Source of the DNA: Photobacterium carnosum
GTDB taxonomy: Bacteria; Pseudomonadota; Gammaproteobacteria; Enterobacterales; Vibrionaceae
Assembly: GCF_002849605.1 (NCBI RefSeq)
Contig: NZ_NPIB01000014.1
Span: 1-64,000 of the forward strand
Length of the DNA: 64,000 bases
Direction of reading: 5' to 3'
Of the stretch, positions 19,293 through 28,899 are shown piece by piece. The first letter of the stretch is position 1. Every line of letters begins with the position of its first letter. The position numbers and the translations under genes are program-made. The notes beneath the pieces are model-generated. The model did not search any database, was not told the origin of the DNA, and worked only from the letters and a program-made list of their open reading frames with translations.

Positions 19293-20105
19293 ATGAAGTT
19301 ATTGACATTAAATACTCACAGTTGGCAAGAACAATATCAATTACAAAAATTAGCCATCGTCGCTCAAGCTATTATTGATCAAGATTGTGATGTTATTGCA
19401 TTACAAGAGGTTAACCAACACCATCTTAGCGCTGTTGTAAATGAACAGATATGCGGTAATCATCCCGTACACAGCGATAATTATGGCTATTTATTACAGC
19501 AAAAATTAGCCGAATTGGGGCATGATTATCAGCTAACATGGGATTTTGTTCATCAAAGTTATGACGTTTATCAAGAAGGATTGGCTTTTTTAACCCGCTT
19601 ACCCATTATTGAGCATCAAGTGATCGATTTAAGTGATCATTATGATGTCAGTAATTGGAAACATCGTCGCGCTGTACGTATTAAAGTGGCTTACAAACAA
19701 CAAGAGTTGGATTTTTATAATTGCCATTGCGGCTGGTGGAATGATGAACAAGGTTCGTTTGCTGATCATTTAAATCGAATTACAGCGACGTTATCATCGC
19801 GATTGAGCTTCTTATTAGGTGATTTTAATAACCCTAGTCATCTTCGCGATCAAGGTTATGATTATGCGTTACAACGTCACTTATTTGATTGTTATACCAT
19901 GGCAAAAACGAAAGATACAGGTATAACCGTTGTTAAAAATATTGATGGCTGGCAGCAAAATAACCAATTATTACGGTTAGATTATATCTTTAGTAATCAA
20001 CAAGTTTCAGTAAAGCAGCATCAAACGATCTTTAATGGTGATTTTTATGATGTGGTGTCAGATCACTTTGGCATTATTACTGAAATTAGCATTAGCAGTG
20101 AATAG
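19293..20105 (+). CDS. Endonuclease/exonuclease/phosphatase-fold hydrolase
   Basis: A 270-residue cytosolic member of the EEP superfamily (metal-dependent phosphoesterases). Motifs in order: MKLLTLNTHSW (Asn-His), VIALQEVNQH (metal-binding Glu), FLLGDFNNP (Asp-x-Asn) and VVSDHFGII (Ser-Asp-His). No signal peptide. Its place behind a PTS permease suggests a metabolic role such as sugar-phosphate or cyclic-phosphate hydrolysis rather than DNA repair; that is inference. Confidence 0.82.
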   Translation: MKLLTLNTHSWQEQYQLQKLAIVAQAIIDQDCDVIALQEVNQHHLSAVVNEQICGNHPVHSDNYGYLLQQKLAELGHDYQLTWDFVHQSYDVYQEGLAFLTRLPIIEHQVIDLSDHYDVSNWKHRRAVRIKVAYKQQELDFYNCHCGWWNDEQGSFADHLNRITATLSSRLSFLLGDFNNPSHLRDQGYDYALQRHLFDCYTMAKTKDTGITVVKNIDGWQQNNQLLRLDYIFSNQQVSVKQHQTIFNGDFYDVVSDHFGIITEISISSE

Positions 20106-20133
20106 ATTGTCAGATATATCATAATTAGTGACT

Positions 20134-20169
20134 AAAAAGCTCAAATTTAAACCATGATTTGAGCTTTTT
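20134..20169. terminator. Bidirectional terminator between convergent genes
   Basis: A 13-bp perfect inverted repeat (AAAAAGCTCAAAT / ATTTGAGCTTTTT) with a 10-nt loop, between the plus-strand EEP gene and the minus-strand DUF3157 gene. It has A5 and T5 flanks, so it can serve both. Confidence 0.87.
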
Positions 20170-20184
20170 ATTGTAATTTTATGG

Positions 20185-20793
20185 TTATCTCATATCAACA
20201 TCAGTGATTTCAGCATCAATAAAGTAACGTTCAGCTTTAGGTACATCAAAGGTGATCGGTTTGCCTTGATGTTGTGTCTTCGGACGGAAATAGGTATCTG
20301 GCATACGGTTAATTGAGCGCCATACTATGAACTCGTCTGTGGCTATTGTTTGGCCGTCACTATTACTTAAACGCACTTTCATGGTGACATTAACCACTGA
20401 TTTTGAACTTTGGTTTGTCATCATGGTTGGAATAATCAGTGTGCCATCTTCGTAATGTGCTGCCGTTAACAGTACATCCATACCACTGTCACTGAGTTGT
20501 TGAATGGCTTTTGTGGTTCCTAATTCAACGTCAACACCTTTGGGGGCGCTAATAATGGGAATCGCTACCGCTGATGTTGCGATAACGGGAATCGCTGTTG
20601 CTGTTGCTGTTGTTGTTTTGAGAGTAGGGTTGGTGGCTGAGTTATTAGTTTGTGCTTTATATTGCCAAGTAAAGTTATCATGCAGAATAACTTGGCGTCC
20701 ATCTTTAAGCGTGATGGTTTGATCCGCAGCCCATACTGAACTGGAAGCGATTAAAGCAATAACAATACCGCACAGTTGCGTTTTTTTTAGCAT
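20185..20793 (-). CDS. Exported DUF3157-type protein
   Basis: A 202-residue secreted or periplasmic protein with signal peptide (1-22, ...SSVWA). The start DQTITLKDGRQVILHDNFTW is the hallmark of DUF3157 proteins of Vibrionaceae. Residues 50-80 are a Thr/Ala/Val-rich linker, and a beta-rich C-terminal domain follows (TLIIPTMMTNQSSKSVVNVT). Function unknown. Single gene. Confidence 0.75.
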   Translation of the reverse strand: MLKKTQLCGIVIALIASSSVWAADQTITLKDGRQVILHDNFTWQYKAQTNNSATNPTLKTTTATATAIPVIATSAVAIPIISAPKGVDVELGTTKAIQQLSDSGMDVLLTAAHYEDGTLIIPTMMTNQSSKSVVNVTMKVRLSNSDGQTIATDEFIVWRSINRMPDTYFRPKTQHQGKPITFDVPKAERYFIDAEITDVDMR

Positions 20794-20856
20794 TATTCTG
20801 TCCTTAACTTCTGATGCTATTAAGGGCGCAATTCTAACAGCTTATCGTTAAATAAC

Positions 20857-20890
20857 GCTATTAAACCAGCACTATGGCTGGTTTAATAGC
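20857..20890 (-). terminator. 14-bp inverted repeat after the FUSC gene
   Basis: GCTATTAAACCAGC and GCTGGTTTAATAGC pair perfectly around a 6-nt loop. It lies downstream of the minus-strand FUSC gene and upstream of the DUF3157 gene. There is no clear T run on the minus strand, so it may be an mRNA 3' end or a weak terminator. Confidence 0.55.
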
Positions 20891-20931
20891 GAAATAACGT
20901 ACTGTTATTATGAATAATGACGCCACAATTA

Positions 20932-23055
20932 TTATTGTGCTTGATGGTCGATGGCATTAAGAAATAAGGCAATTTCTTTTGCTAGTAATGCGATTAACTG
21001 ATTGTTATCAAGCCGATATATTTCATCTTCAATGTAAGTAAATGATTGATAAATAAGTTGTTCTTGTTTAGAAATATGTTTGAATAACTCAGTATGATTT
21101 AATGTTTGTTGTAATAGTTGTTGAAGTTGTATTAATGAATGTGTTGCACTTTTTATTTCAGATTCTATTTGATCGTTGAGTGTTATTTGTTCTTTATTTT
21201 CATTGATTTGCGTTAATATTCGTAAAATAATATTAGAACTACGGCTACAAAGAAGAATGTGTTCACTGGTTTGTGAATTACGTTGTGGTTCGCCTAAATA
21301 TCCCATCCAGTGATCAAATAAGTTGGTATCGTAGACAACACAATCTTGGAAATGATGTTGTAATTTCTCGCTGTGCTGTGGATCTTTATTTGATAAGTAA
21401 AGATGAAAGCTAATCAAGTAATCAGTATAACCCTTGATAGTGGCTGAGAGTTGAGTCGGAAATGATTTCTTTTGCCAGCCAGGAGTGAGAATAAACACAA
21501 AGATGAGAGGAATAAATACCCCTAATACGGTGTTATCTAACCGTGGCAGCATGATGTTATCTCCCTGCCCATTAAGCGAGAAACCCGCAAATACAAACAA
21601 GGTAACGAAGAAGACCGCAAACCCATAATGACGCGCGGAAGTATGAAAAAATAGGACAGCGGCAATACAGAAGACAAAGGGTAAAATATCCATTGATACT
21701 TGAAAGTGCAGTAAACCGCCGACCATGATTAATCCACAAATGGTTCCGGTAAGACGCTGTAACAATCGCGTCCATGTCATGGATAAATTTGGACGTAATA
21801 TTAATAAGCTGGTCATTAATGTCCAAAAGCCAAAATCAAGATTCAACGAACGAACAACAATAATACCAGTGGTAAGGCTCAATGTTCCACGCAGTGCGTG
21901 ACGGAAGTAACTTGATTTCAGTGTCATTTGGCTGATGAGTTTTGAAACAATATCATTCCATTTCCACGTTAAAACAATGGGTTTAGAGATGATTTGATTT
22001 GTTATCGTTACTGATGTTGATTCGTTTTTAAGTTCTTGTAATAAAAGATAAATAATATCTAATTTATTAATAAATGAATGTGCTGTAATGGCTTCACTTT
22101 GTGCTTCTGCTGCTACCTGATATTGGCGTAATGTTTTAAAGTCAATTTCTGGCAGGTGTAAATGGTGTACATTATTGACAGTAACTTGCGCTAAATACTG
22201 ACTAATTTGTTGATCTGCATGGTGAATACTGTCTAACCATTGTTGACTATGTTGTTTTAACAATGGTGTTGAAGTGAAATACATTAAACGTGTTTGTTCA
22301 TTAATACGCTCTGCTATTTTTAAAAACCGGTAAATATCTTGTAGCTTGGCGCTGTCTTCACCACAACAAAATTGCTGATGAATACGGTATTCAAGAGTAT
22401 GAGATAAAGTCGCTATTTGTGAGCGAAACTGGGCTGATTTAATAAATAACTGGTTTTTATCTGTAGCAAAGATGAATGCTTGATCGTGAAGCATCAGCTT
22501 TTTCGCTAACTTTTGATAAAGGTCCGATAAAATATCTTTTGATTCTTGATTTGGAAGAAAATAGATTGCTAATGCCTGCCAGAAAATATACCACACCGCA
22601 CCTCCTGTTAGCCAAAGGGGTACTAGCCATACTGGACGTCCTTCTAAGTGTAATAACATCGCGTAAATAGCCAATAGAATCGCAGAGAACCCAATAGCCC
22701 CTAACCGAGGTGTTAATACTGCGAGCATAAACAGTGCAAAGCTGACTATTGCCAATGAAGTTACAAATAATAACGAATGTGGAAAGACAACTTCGATGCC
22801 TAAACTGATAAAGAAAAAGAGGGGCAAGGCGATCATAAAATCAAAAATGCGGTATTTTGTCACGCTAGAAGTATCAGCAAAGCCACAGCTAATACTACCA
22901 AGTGAGAAAGCAATCCCCATGGTGACATGGCCCATTAAAAATAATGGAATAGAGCAGCTTACAAAGCTAAGCGCTGCAATATTGGTTCTTAAATTGAAAA
23001 AAGTTCGTAATGATGGATAACGAAGTAAAACATTTGATTGAATCATTGTCTGCAC
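20932..23055 (-). CDS. YccS/YhfK-type FUSC family inner-membrane protein
   Basis: A 707-residue protein of the fusaric-acid-resistance superfamily. It has two membrane blocks (about residues 25-165 and 390-540, each about six helices) separated by a cytosolic helical region, with a C-terminal cytosolic helical domain. The NLDFGFWTLMTSLLILRPN and RLLQRLTGTICGLIMVG segments are typical. E. coli YccS is 717 residues. The family is assumed to export small organic molecules, but the substrate is not known. Single gene. Confidence 0.85.
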   Translation of the reverse strand: MQTMIQSNVLLRYPSLRTFFNLRTNIAALSFVSCSIPLFLMGHVTMGIAFSLGSISCGFADTSSVTKYRIFDFMIALPLFFFISLGIEVVFPHSLLFVTSLAIVSFALFMLAVLTPRLGAIGFSAILLAIYAMLLHLEGRPVWLVPLWLTGGAVWYIFWQALAIYFLPNQESKDILSDLYQKLAKKLMLHDQAFIFATDKNQLFIKSAQFRSQIATLSHTLEYRIHQQFCCGEDSAKLQDIYRFLKIAERINEQTRLMYFTSTPLLKQHSQQWLDSIHHADQQISQYLAQVTVNNVHHLHLPEIDFKTLRQYQVAAEAQSEAITAHSFINKLDIIYLLLQELKNESTSVTITNQIISKPIVLTWKWNDIVSKLISQMTLKSSYFRHALRGTLSLTTGIIVVRSLNLDFGFWTLMTSLLILRPNLSMTWTRLLQRLTGTICGLIMVGGLLHFQVSMDILPFVFCIAAVLFFHTSARHYGFAVFFVTLFVFAGFSLNGQGDNIMLPRLDNTVLGVFIPLIFVFILTPGWQKKSFPTQLSATIKGYTDYLISFHLYLSNKDPQHSEKLQHHFQDCVVYDTNLFDHWMGYLGEPQRNSQTSEHILLCSRSSNIILRILTQINENKEQITLNDQIESEIKSATHSLIQLQQLLQQTLNHTELFKHISKQEQLIYQSFTYIEDEIYRLDNNQLIALLAKEIALFLNAIDHQAQ

Positions 23056-23342
23056 GATAGTTAAGAAGAAACACGTATTGCTCTAATTTATCGTTTGTTG
23101 GTATGTTTTTCCAGTGTGATGAACGATTTTTTAGTTATGGTGCTTAATGTTGTTGAAAAGTAATAATCAAAATAGAAACAATACATAAAAAAATGTTCAT
23201 TTTGCAATTCGAAAAAATAAAACAAGATCGGTTTGTTTTTTTTATTTTAAAATCAGTTAATTGGCATTTTCTCATTTTTGATTATTGTTGGTTTAATATA
23301 TGCATGTTATCTCATCATTCTAAATTAGTCAGATGGTGAGAT

Positions 23343-26300
23343 ATGATCTTCAAAAGAGATAATGATTGTCGACAAATAACGTTTAGTATACTCACTATAC
23401 TAATGACTTTTTGTATTATATTTTCTACAGCAATTCACGCGGCACACTGGCGTGGTGGTGGTATAACATGGTCACCAGTAGCTTTAGATGCCGATGGTAT
23501 TAAAAATGATGTAATTATCACATTAAAAACCGCATGTCATGTTAATCGATCAGATTGTAATGGTAATCGTGTCTCTGTTTCGGGGGGGAGTAAAACGTAT
23601 CTAGGTATAATTACAAATCAGATTATCAATGGCGAATATAAATTAGAAGTATCAGAAACCCAAATTAAAAATATTGATGTCAATACAACCTATTTTGCTA
23701 ATTATGGTAGTTGTTGTCGCATCAATTTAAATAATAACTCTGGTGGTTATTGGAATATACAGTCAACAATATTAGTCCAAGGCGGTAATCGTGCACCGCT
23801 CATTGATTTTCCGATATTGTTTCAAGTTCCTCAACAAGAGACTGATGGTTCGGTTTTAACAAACTTTACGATTAAAATTCCAGCATTAGATCCTGATGGC
23901 GATAATATTAAATTCCGTGTCGGTAATACGAGTGAAATGGGTAATGGTGTCAACCCTCCAGGTTTAACAATTGATGAAAGTACGGGTGTTTTAACATGGA
24001 GTAATTCTGGTACATTAGCCCAAGGTTTATATAGTGCCGGCATTGTTGTCGAAGATGTTGATGATAATGGGGTTATCAAATCAAAAACACATTTCGATGT
24101 ATTATTTAATTTAGTTGATAAACCTGTCGTTAGTTATATAGCGTTAACTGACAGTGAAGTCATTGTTAAAAAAGGAGATAGCTATACTTTTAATGTTACA
24201 GGGACGAATATTGATGTCATGAGTTTAGGTGATTTCTCTGGTGCTTTGGTTGAAACTGGGGTTGATGAATTTACATTTACACCAGGTGAAGTGGGTACAG
24301 GATTAGATCCTGGTATTTATCCAATGACATTTCAAGTTATAGATACGACCAATAATTATGTTCATGGGTATTTTACCGTAACCTATATTGTGCCTGATCC
24401 TCATGCACCTGAAATTTTAAACATTAATGGCGATAAATCTTTATATATTATGGGGCTTGTTGCTTCTTTAGATGTTAACGCTGATGCAGTAGCGACAGAT
24501 ATTGATAGTGTGACGTTAAATGGTGGTCAGCTTAAAATTAATGTGGCGTATAAAGATGCTGCAAATGAAATTACCTTTATTGAATCGGTTGGTGATGGTG
24601 CGGGTGAAATTCGAGTTGATGCTCAAAATAAAGTCTATTATGAAGGGGTTTTATTTGGTGAAATTGATATAATTAACAATGGTGTCGGAAAGCCATTACA
24701 GATTAATTTTATTGATGATGCGGCAACAACCACAACAGCTTCTGGATTAATGCAAGCTATTCGTTATCAGAATAACAGTGGCATTATTGGAAACCGTGAT
24801 ATCAGTGTTTATATTGAAGATGATACTGGGTTAAGTAATATTTATGCAATGTCGACGGATGTGCTACAAGGTGATAGGGGTGATGCATTATTAGCAAATA
24901 ACGATGCTTTTCATGGCGAAGCGGATAGTGACGGTAATTATATTATGGATCTTCGTTTAGGTACGTTGTGGGATCCTAATATCAATGAACAAGATAAATT
25001 GGCGTTAGCTGATGATAACGATAATTTAGCTGATGATGATGGTGTGACATTTTCTTCATCTTTTATCAATATCAATAATAATCTTGATTTAACCATTGAA
25101 ATTCAAGAAGAGATTGATAATGGACGTCAACTTCATGCTTGGGTTGATTTTAATCAAAATGGTGTATGGGAGGCTTCTGAAAAAGTAATTAATGATAATA
25201 CTGCAATAGTTGGCAGTAAGTTATATTCAATTACAATGCCTAATAATGTTGTACTAGGTTATAGTTTTTTACGTGTTCGTCTTTGTAGTCTGAATACAAC
25301 ATGTGATACGCCAAATAGTATTTCTTATGATGGTGAAGTTGAAGATTATCGGTTATTTTTTACTGATTTAATTATTAATACAACCTGTGATGTAGTGCTT
25401 CAAACGGACGTGACTGCTGGTAATAACTATGCATTATCGCAATTAGATCCAACCTCAGATCCAATGGCATTTACAGCATTGTCGTCACCTATTTCTATTT
25501 CTGGTCATCCTACCGTTTCTGATATTAATAGCCTTGGCTTCAATCGAATACAAGGGCTCTTTTATGGTACTTTTTACAGTGCGGGTAATGCCTACTTATT
25601 TAGTACTGATCGCAGTGGTAATTCATTTATTGGTTTAGATTCAATAACCGCTAATGGCGCACAATCAATAACACATTCTAACCATGGTGTGATCACCTTT
25701 GCTGATGGTGATGCACTAGCGTTAACAGTTGGCGGCAATGCCATTGGTAGTGTGACGATGGGAGATATTTCAAGTGATGGATTATATCTTTATGTATCTT
25801 CAGCGACTCTAAAAGGGCTGATAAAAATATCATTAGTATCGGGTAAATTTGACGTTATTCCATTATCTCAATATATACATGATGGTGATATTGCCGTTAA
25901 CACTGAAATCGATATGATTTATGCTACAAAGATGACTACAGGAAAGTTGTCGGTTATTACAACGCAAGGTATTGTTACTGAATATAATATGACTTATAAC
26001 GGCGGTTTATTTCCACGAGATAGTAGTGGGGAAGCAATCTCGGGCGGTTTGATTGCGGATAAAAGTTATAATATTTATGCTTTTGTTAATAATGGTGATC
26101 ATGATACCAATCAAGATGGTAGCTATGATTTAATTAATAAGTCGGCAGTATATAAAATAAATGTATTAACTAAAAAAATGACTTTTTTTGCCGCAGGACA
26201 AGATATTAATATTGTTGACCAAGATATAGCAGGTTGTTATTACTCACGTGATTATGGTGATGCTCTTCTATCTTATGGTATTGCAGGACATGATTATCTC

Positions 26301-27890
26301 GATATCACCCTTAATGGTAGTCAAGATCTTACTTTAGGTAGTTTATGGGATAGTGAATTAAGCACCAAAGGAAGTAGTGCCGCTGATACCGATCTTGAAG
26401 ATGACGGCGTTAATGTTCCTGTATCGATTACCGTGGGTATTCCTGCTCAGATTACAGTGACAGTGCCCGCTACAACTGGTTTCTTAAATGTTTTTGTTGA
26501 TCTTAATGGTGATGGTGATTTTAATGATAATGATGAACAAATTGAGAACGATAAAGTCATTAGTCAGCTGACAACAAATATTGAAATAACCATCGATCCT
26601 GCACAAACAGATGCCTATAACGGTGATAGCATTATGCGTTTCCGTCTTTGTAGTGCGGCTGGTGTTTGTAATACCGCGGCCAGTATTGCCCCTGATGGCG
26701 AAGTTGAAGATTACCAATTTAGGTTGATTAATCATATTGTTTTAAATGGTACCGTATTTGAAGATAATGCACTTGGAGCCGCTCTTGCTGCGCATGATGG
26801 CATAATGGATGGCAATGAAACAGGTCTTGCAGGCTTTACTGTCAGGGTGCTGTTTAATGAGCCTGTCGCTGCTGTTGGTTTTAATCCAGGTGATGTTATT
26901 ACGACTGATATTAGTAGCGGTTCAGGGCAATATAGTTTAATTATTCCTGTTGTTCTTGCGGGTAAAAATCTTATGCTTGATGTGGTATCTCAGGCGGAAT
27001 GGATTGATATTAGTGAAAATGACGGTGGCCATTCACAAGTTATAAGCGGTACAGTAACAGATAGCCAGATGATCGTGACTGTATCAGCTGGTGATAGTCT
27101 TAAAAACATCAACTTTGGTAAAGTGCAACAACCGGTTATGAATCCCGATAATTATTCTGAAGTTGAACCAGGTAAAACGATTGTTTTTCATCATAATTTT
27201 AGCGTTAATACAAGTGGTAGTGTTACATTTTCTATTGTAGATAAGGTCCTTACTCCAGTGAATAATGATTGGAGCACAGTACTGAAGCATAATATAGATT
27301 GTGATGATCAATTAAATAATAATCAGACTATTATTAATAGTATTAACGTTGATGCTGATACGAATAAAAATGTTTGTTTAGTTGTTCAAGTCTTTATTCC
27401 CGCTGATGCACCATTGAATAGCTTATTTAATTACACGATTAAAGCAGTAATGGTATTTGATGACACGACTTCCACCGGACATGGTGTTGTGAAAACGGTG
27501 GCTGATTCAGATACAGTACGTGCCGTTTTCTCGGGGGCAGGAACACTGAAACTAGAGAAAAAAGTTGCGAATATAACTAATGCTAATGGTAATGGCATTA
27601 GTAACAGTGGTAAACCTGGTGACATCGTAGAATATACTATTATTTTTTCCAATACAGGTAGTGGTGACATTACCGAAGTCATGATTTTTGATGCAGTGCC
27701 AGCATATACATCTCTTAATAGTGCGATTAATTGTAGTCGTGGCACTATTCCATCAGGGTTAACGTGTAGCTTTCTACCCATTGCGCCGTTGAATACTAGT
27801 GGTTATCAAGGTGGTGTGAAGTGGTTCTTAACAGGAGCATTAAAACCCGGTGAAAGTGGCAGTGTAGTGTATAGAGTCAATATTGATTAA
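23343..27890 (+). CDS. Very large secreted multidomain protein with two GEVED domains
   Basis: A 1515-residue exported protein; signal peptide about residues 1-33 (...FSTAIHA). Residues 150-245 contain an Ig/cadherin-like module (APLIDFPILFQVPQQETDGS; PALDPDGDNIKF). Two GEVED beta domains end at YDGEVEDYRLFF (about 661) and PDGEVEDYQFRL (about 1116), each with an Asp/Asn-rich Ca-binding-like loop (DFNQNGVWEASE; DLNGDGDFNDNDE). Residues 1135-1260 resemble a SdrD-B/collagen-binding beta domain, and 1400-1515 a DUF11 repeat (PGDIVEYTIIFSNTGSGDIT). It lacks a visible membrane or wall anchor. Probably a secreted or surface adhesin/matrix protein. GGTGAG precedes the ATG. Confidence 0.8.
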   Translation: MIFKRDNDCRQITFSILTILMTFCIIFSTAIHAAHWRGGGITWSPVALDADGIKNDVIITLKTACHVNRSDCNGNRVSVSGGSKTYLGIITNQIINGEYKLEVSETQIKNIDVNTTYFANYGSCCRINLNNNSGGYWNIQSTILVQGGNRAPLIDFPILFQVPQQETDGSVLTNFTIKIPALDPDGDNIKFRVGNTSEMGNGVNPPGLTIDESTGVLTWSNSGTLAQGLYSAGIVVEDVDDNGVIKSKTHFDVLFNLVDKPVVSYIALTDSEVIVKKGDSYTFNVTGTNIDVMSLGDFSGALVETGVDEFTFTPGEVGTGLDPGIYPMTFQVIDTTNNYVHGYFTVTYIVPDPHAPEILNINGDKSLYIMGLVASLDVNADAVATDIDSVTLNGGQLKINVAYKDAANEITFIESVGDGAGEIRVDAQNKVYYEGVLFGEIDIINNGVGKPLQINFIDDAATTTTASGLMQAIRYQNNSGIIGNRDISVYIEDDTGLSNIYAMSTDVLQGDRGDALLANNDAFHGEADSDGNYIMDLRLGTLWDPNINEQDKLALADDNDNLADDDGVTFSSSFININNNLDLTIEIQEEIDNGRQLHAWVDFNQNGVWEASEKVINDNTAIVGSKLYSITMPNNVVLGYSFLRVRLCSLNTTCDTPNSISYDGEVEDYRLFFTDLIINTTCDVVLQTDVTAGNNYALSQLDPTSDPMAFTALSSPISISGHPTVSDINSLGFNRIQGLFYGTFYSAGNAYLFSTDRSGNSFIGLDSITANGAQSITHSNHGVITFADGDALALTVGGNAIGSVTMGDISSDGLYLYVSSATLKGLIKISLVSGKFDVIPLSQYIHDGDIAVNTEIDMIYATKMTTGKLSVITTQGIVTEYNMTYNGGLFPRDSSGEAISGGLIADKSYNIYAFVNNGDHDTNQDGSYDLINKSAVYKINVLTKKMTFFAAGQDINIVDQDIAGCYYSRDYGDALLSYGIAGHDYLDITLNGSQDLTLGSLWDSELSTKGSSAADTDLEDDGVNVPVSITVGIPAQITVTVPATTGFLNVFVDLNGDGDFNDNDEQIENDKVISQLTTNIEITIDPAQTDAYNGDSIMRFRLCSAAGVCNTAASIAPDGEVEDYQFRLINHIVLNGTVFEDNALGAALAAHDGIMDGNETGLAGFTVRVLFNEPVAAVGFNPGDVITTDISSGSGQYSLIIPVVLAGKNLMLDVVSQAEWIDISENDGGHSQVISGTVTDSQMIVTVSAGDSLKNINFGKVQQPVMNPDNYSEVEPGKTIVFHHNFSVNTSGSVTFSIVDKVLTPVNNDWSTVLKHNIDCDDQLNNNQTIINSINVDADTNKNVCLVVQVFIPADAPLNSLFNYTIKAVMVFDDTTSTGHGVVKTVADSDTVRAVFSGAGTLKLEKKVANITNANGNGISNSGKPGDIVEYTIIFSNTGSGDITEVMIFDAVPAYTSLNSAINCSRGTIPSGLTCSFLPIAPLNTSGYQGGVKWFLTGALKPGESGSVVYRVNID

Positions 27891-27906
27891 GTAGTAAGCA
27901 TTTTTA

Positions 27907-27935
27907 AAGTAGGAGGCGTATTTTGTCTCCTACTT
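27907..27935 (+). terminator. Terminator after the GEVED protein gene
   Basis: AAGTAGGAG / CTCCTACTT stem (9 bp), 11-nt loop, then a T run. Confidence 0.85.
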
Positions 27936-27951
27936 TTTATTCGGTTTTTAT

Positions 27952-28038
27952 TTAACTCATACTTTTATATATTGCAATAGCGGCACCAAAAAGCATAACT
28001 TGAACGTACCATCGCCGAATGGTGGCAATAATCTGATT
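27952..28038 (-). pseudogene. C-terminal remnant of a TSUP (TauE/SafE-type) permease gene
   Basis: On the minus strand, 29 codons end AAIAIYKSMS followed by a stop, preceded by QIIATIRRWYVQVMLFG. This matches the end of the intact TSUP gene at 29877-30596 (TIRYGALTLCLICGFIAIYKSLI) in register. The plus strand also shows DNA-level similarity at both 3' ends (TATATTGCAATA versus GTATATTGCAATA). An in-frame stop and no start mark it as a fossil of a second copy left beside the nitroreductase gene. Confidence 0.6.
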
Positions 28039-28166
28039 TTAATGTCATTTGGATCTTGTTTGTATTATGGTAAAAAATATCCATAATATTTGGTTGTATA
28101 GACTATTTATTAAAACGCTGTTTATCTTTATTATTGCGGCATCAATGAGTTAATAGAGATATTATT

Positions 28167-28826
28167 ATGCAACATCAAATTATTACCGATCTTAATAGCC
28201 GCTATACTGCAAAGCAATACGATAAAACTAAAAAAATTAGCGCTGAAAATATGGATGTCATTAAAGAAGCAATTCGTTTATCTGCTTCATCTATTAATTC
28301 TCAACCATGGAAGTTTATTGTTCTTGAAAGTGATGAGGCAAAACAGCGCTTTTATCAAACATTCGAAAATAAATTCCAATTTAATCAACACCATGCAACA
28401 GAAGCATCACATATTGTTTTGTTTGCATATAACCCTTCTTATACTAAAGATGACTACCGCCATGTGGTTGATGTTGAGGTGTCATCAGGACATTTACCAG
28501 CAGAAAAATATAATGATATGTTAGATGGCGCTTATGGTTTTGCTGAATTAAATACCGATGAAAATGGATTTAATGGTCATTGGACAAAAGCGCAAAGCTA
28601 TATCGCATTAGGAAACGTATTGCATGTTCTTGCTCGATTGGGTATTGCGTCAACAACAATGGAAGGGGTTGATTCAGAATTGATTGGTTCAGCTTTTAAA
28701 GATGAACTTGGTGGTTATGTTTGTGATGTTGCTCTTGCTATGGGATATCCTTTAGAAGGACAAGATTATAACTTCGGTTTACCAAAAGCGCGTTTAGCTG
28801 AAGCTGATGTTATTACCGTTATTTAA
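28167..28826 (+). CDS. NfsB-like nitroreductase / NAD(P)H-dependent FMN oxidoreductase
   Basis: A 219-residue flavoprotein of the nitroreductase family. RYTAKQYD and IRLSASSINSQPWKFIVLES carry the FMN-binding Arg and the Ser-Ser-x-Asn-x-Gln-Pro-Trp motif. The C-terminal SAFKDELGGYVCDVALAMGYP is typical of NfsB. Such enzymes reduce nitroaromatics, quinones and flavins. A LysR gene reading toward it lies on the opposite strand beyond a shared terminator. Confidence 0.88.
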   Translation: MQHQIITDLNSRYTAKQYDKTKKISAENMDVIKEAIRLSASSINSQPWKFIVLESDEAKQRFYQTFENKFQFNQHHATEASHIVLFAYNPSYTKDDYRHVVDVEVSSGHLPAEKYNDMLDGAYGFAELNTDENGFNGHWTKAQSYIALGNVLHVLARLGIASTTMEGVDSELIGSAFKDELGGYVCDVALAMGYPLEGQDYNFGLPKARLAEADVITVI

Positions 28827-28844
28827 TATTGCTAACATAACGCG

Positions 28845-28885
28845 ATGATAACGTTTGAATAGACTCTAAATTCAAACGTTATCAT
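28845..28885. terminator. Bidirectional terminator between nitroreductase and LysR genes
   Basis: A 16-bp perfect inverted repeat (ATGATAACGTTTGAAT / ATTCAAACGTTATCAT) with a 9-nt loop, placed between two convergent genes, with T-rich sequence on the plus-strand exit. Confidence 0.85.
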
Positions 28886-28899
28886 TTTTATAAGCCTAC

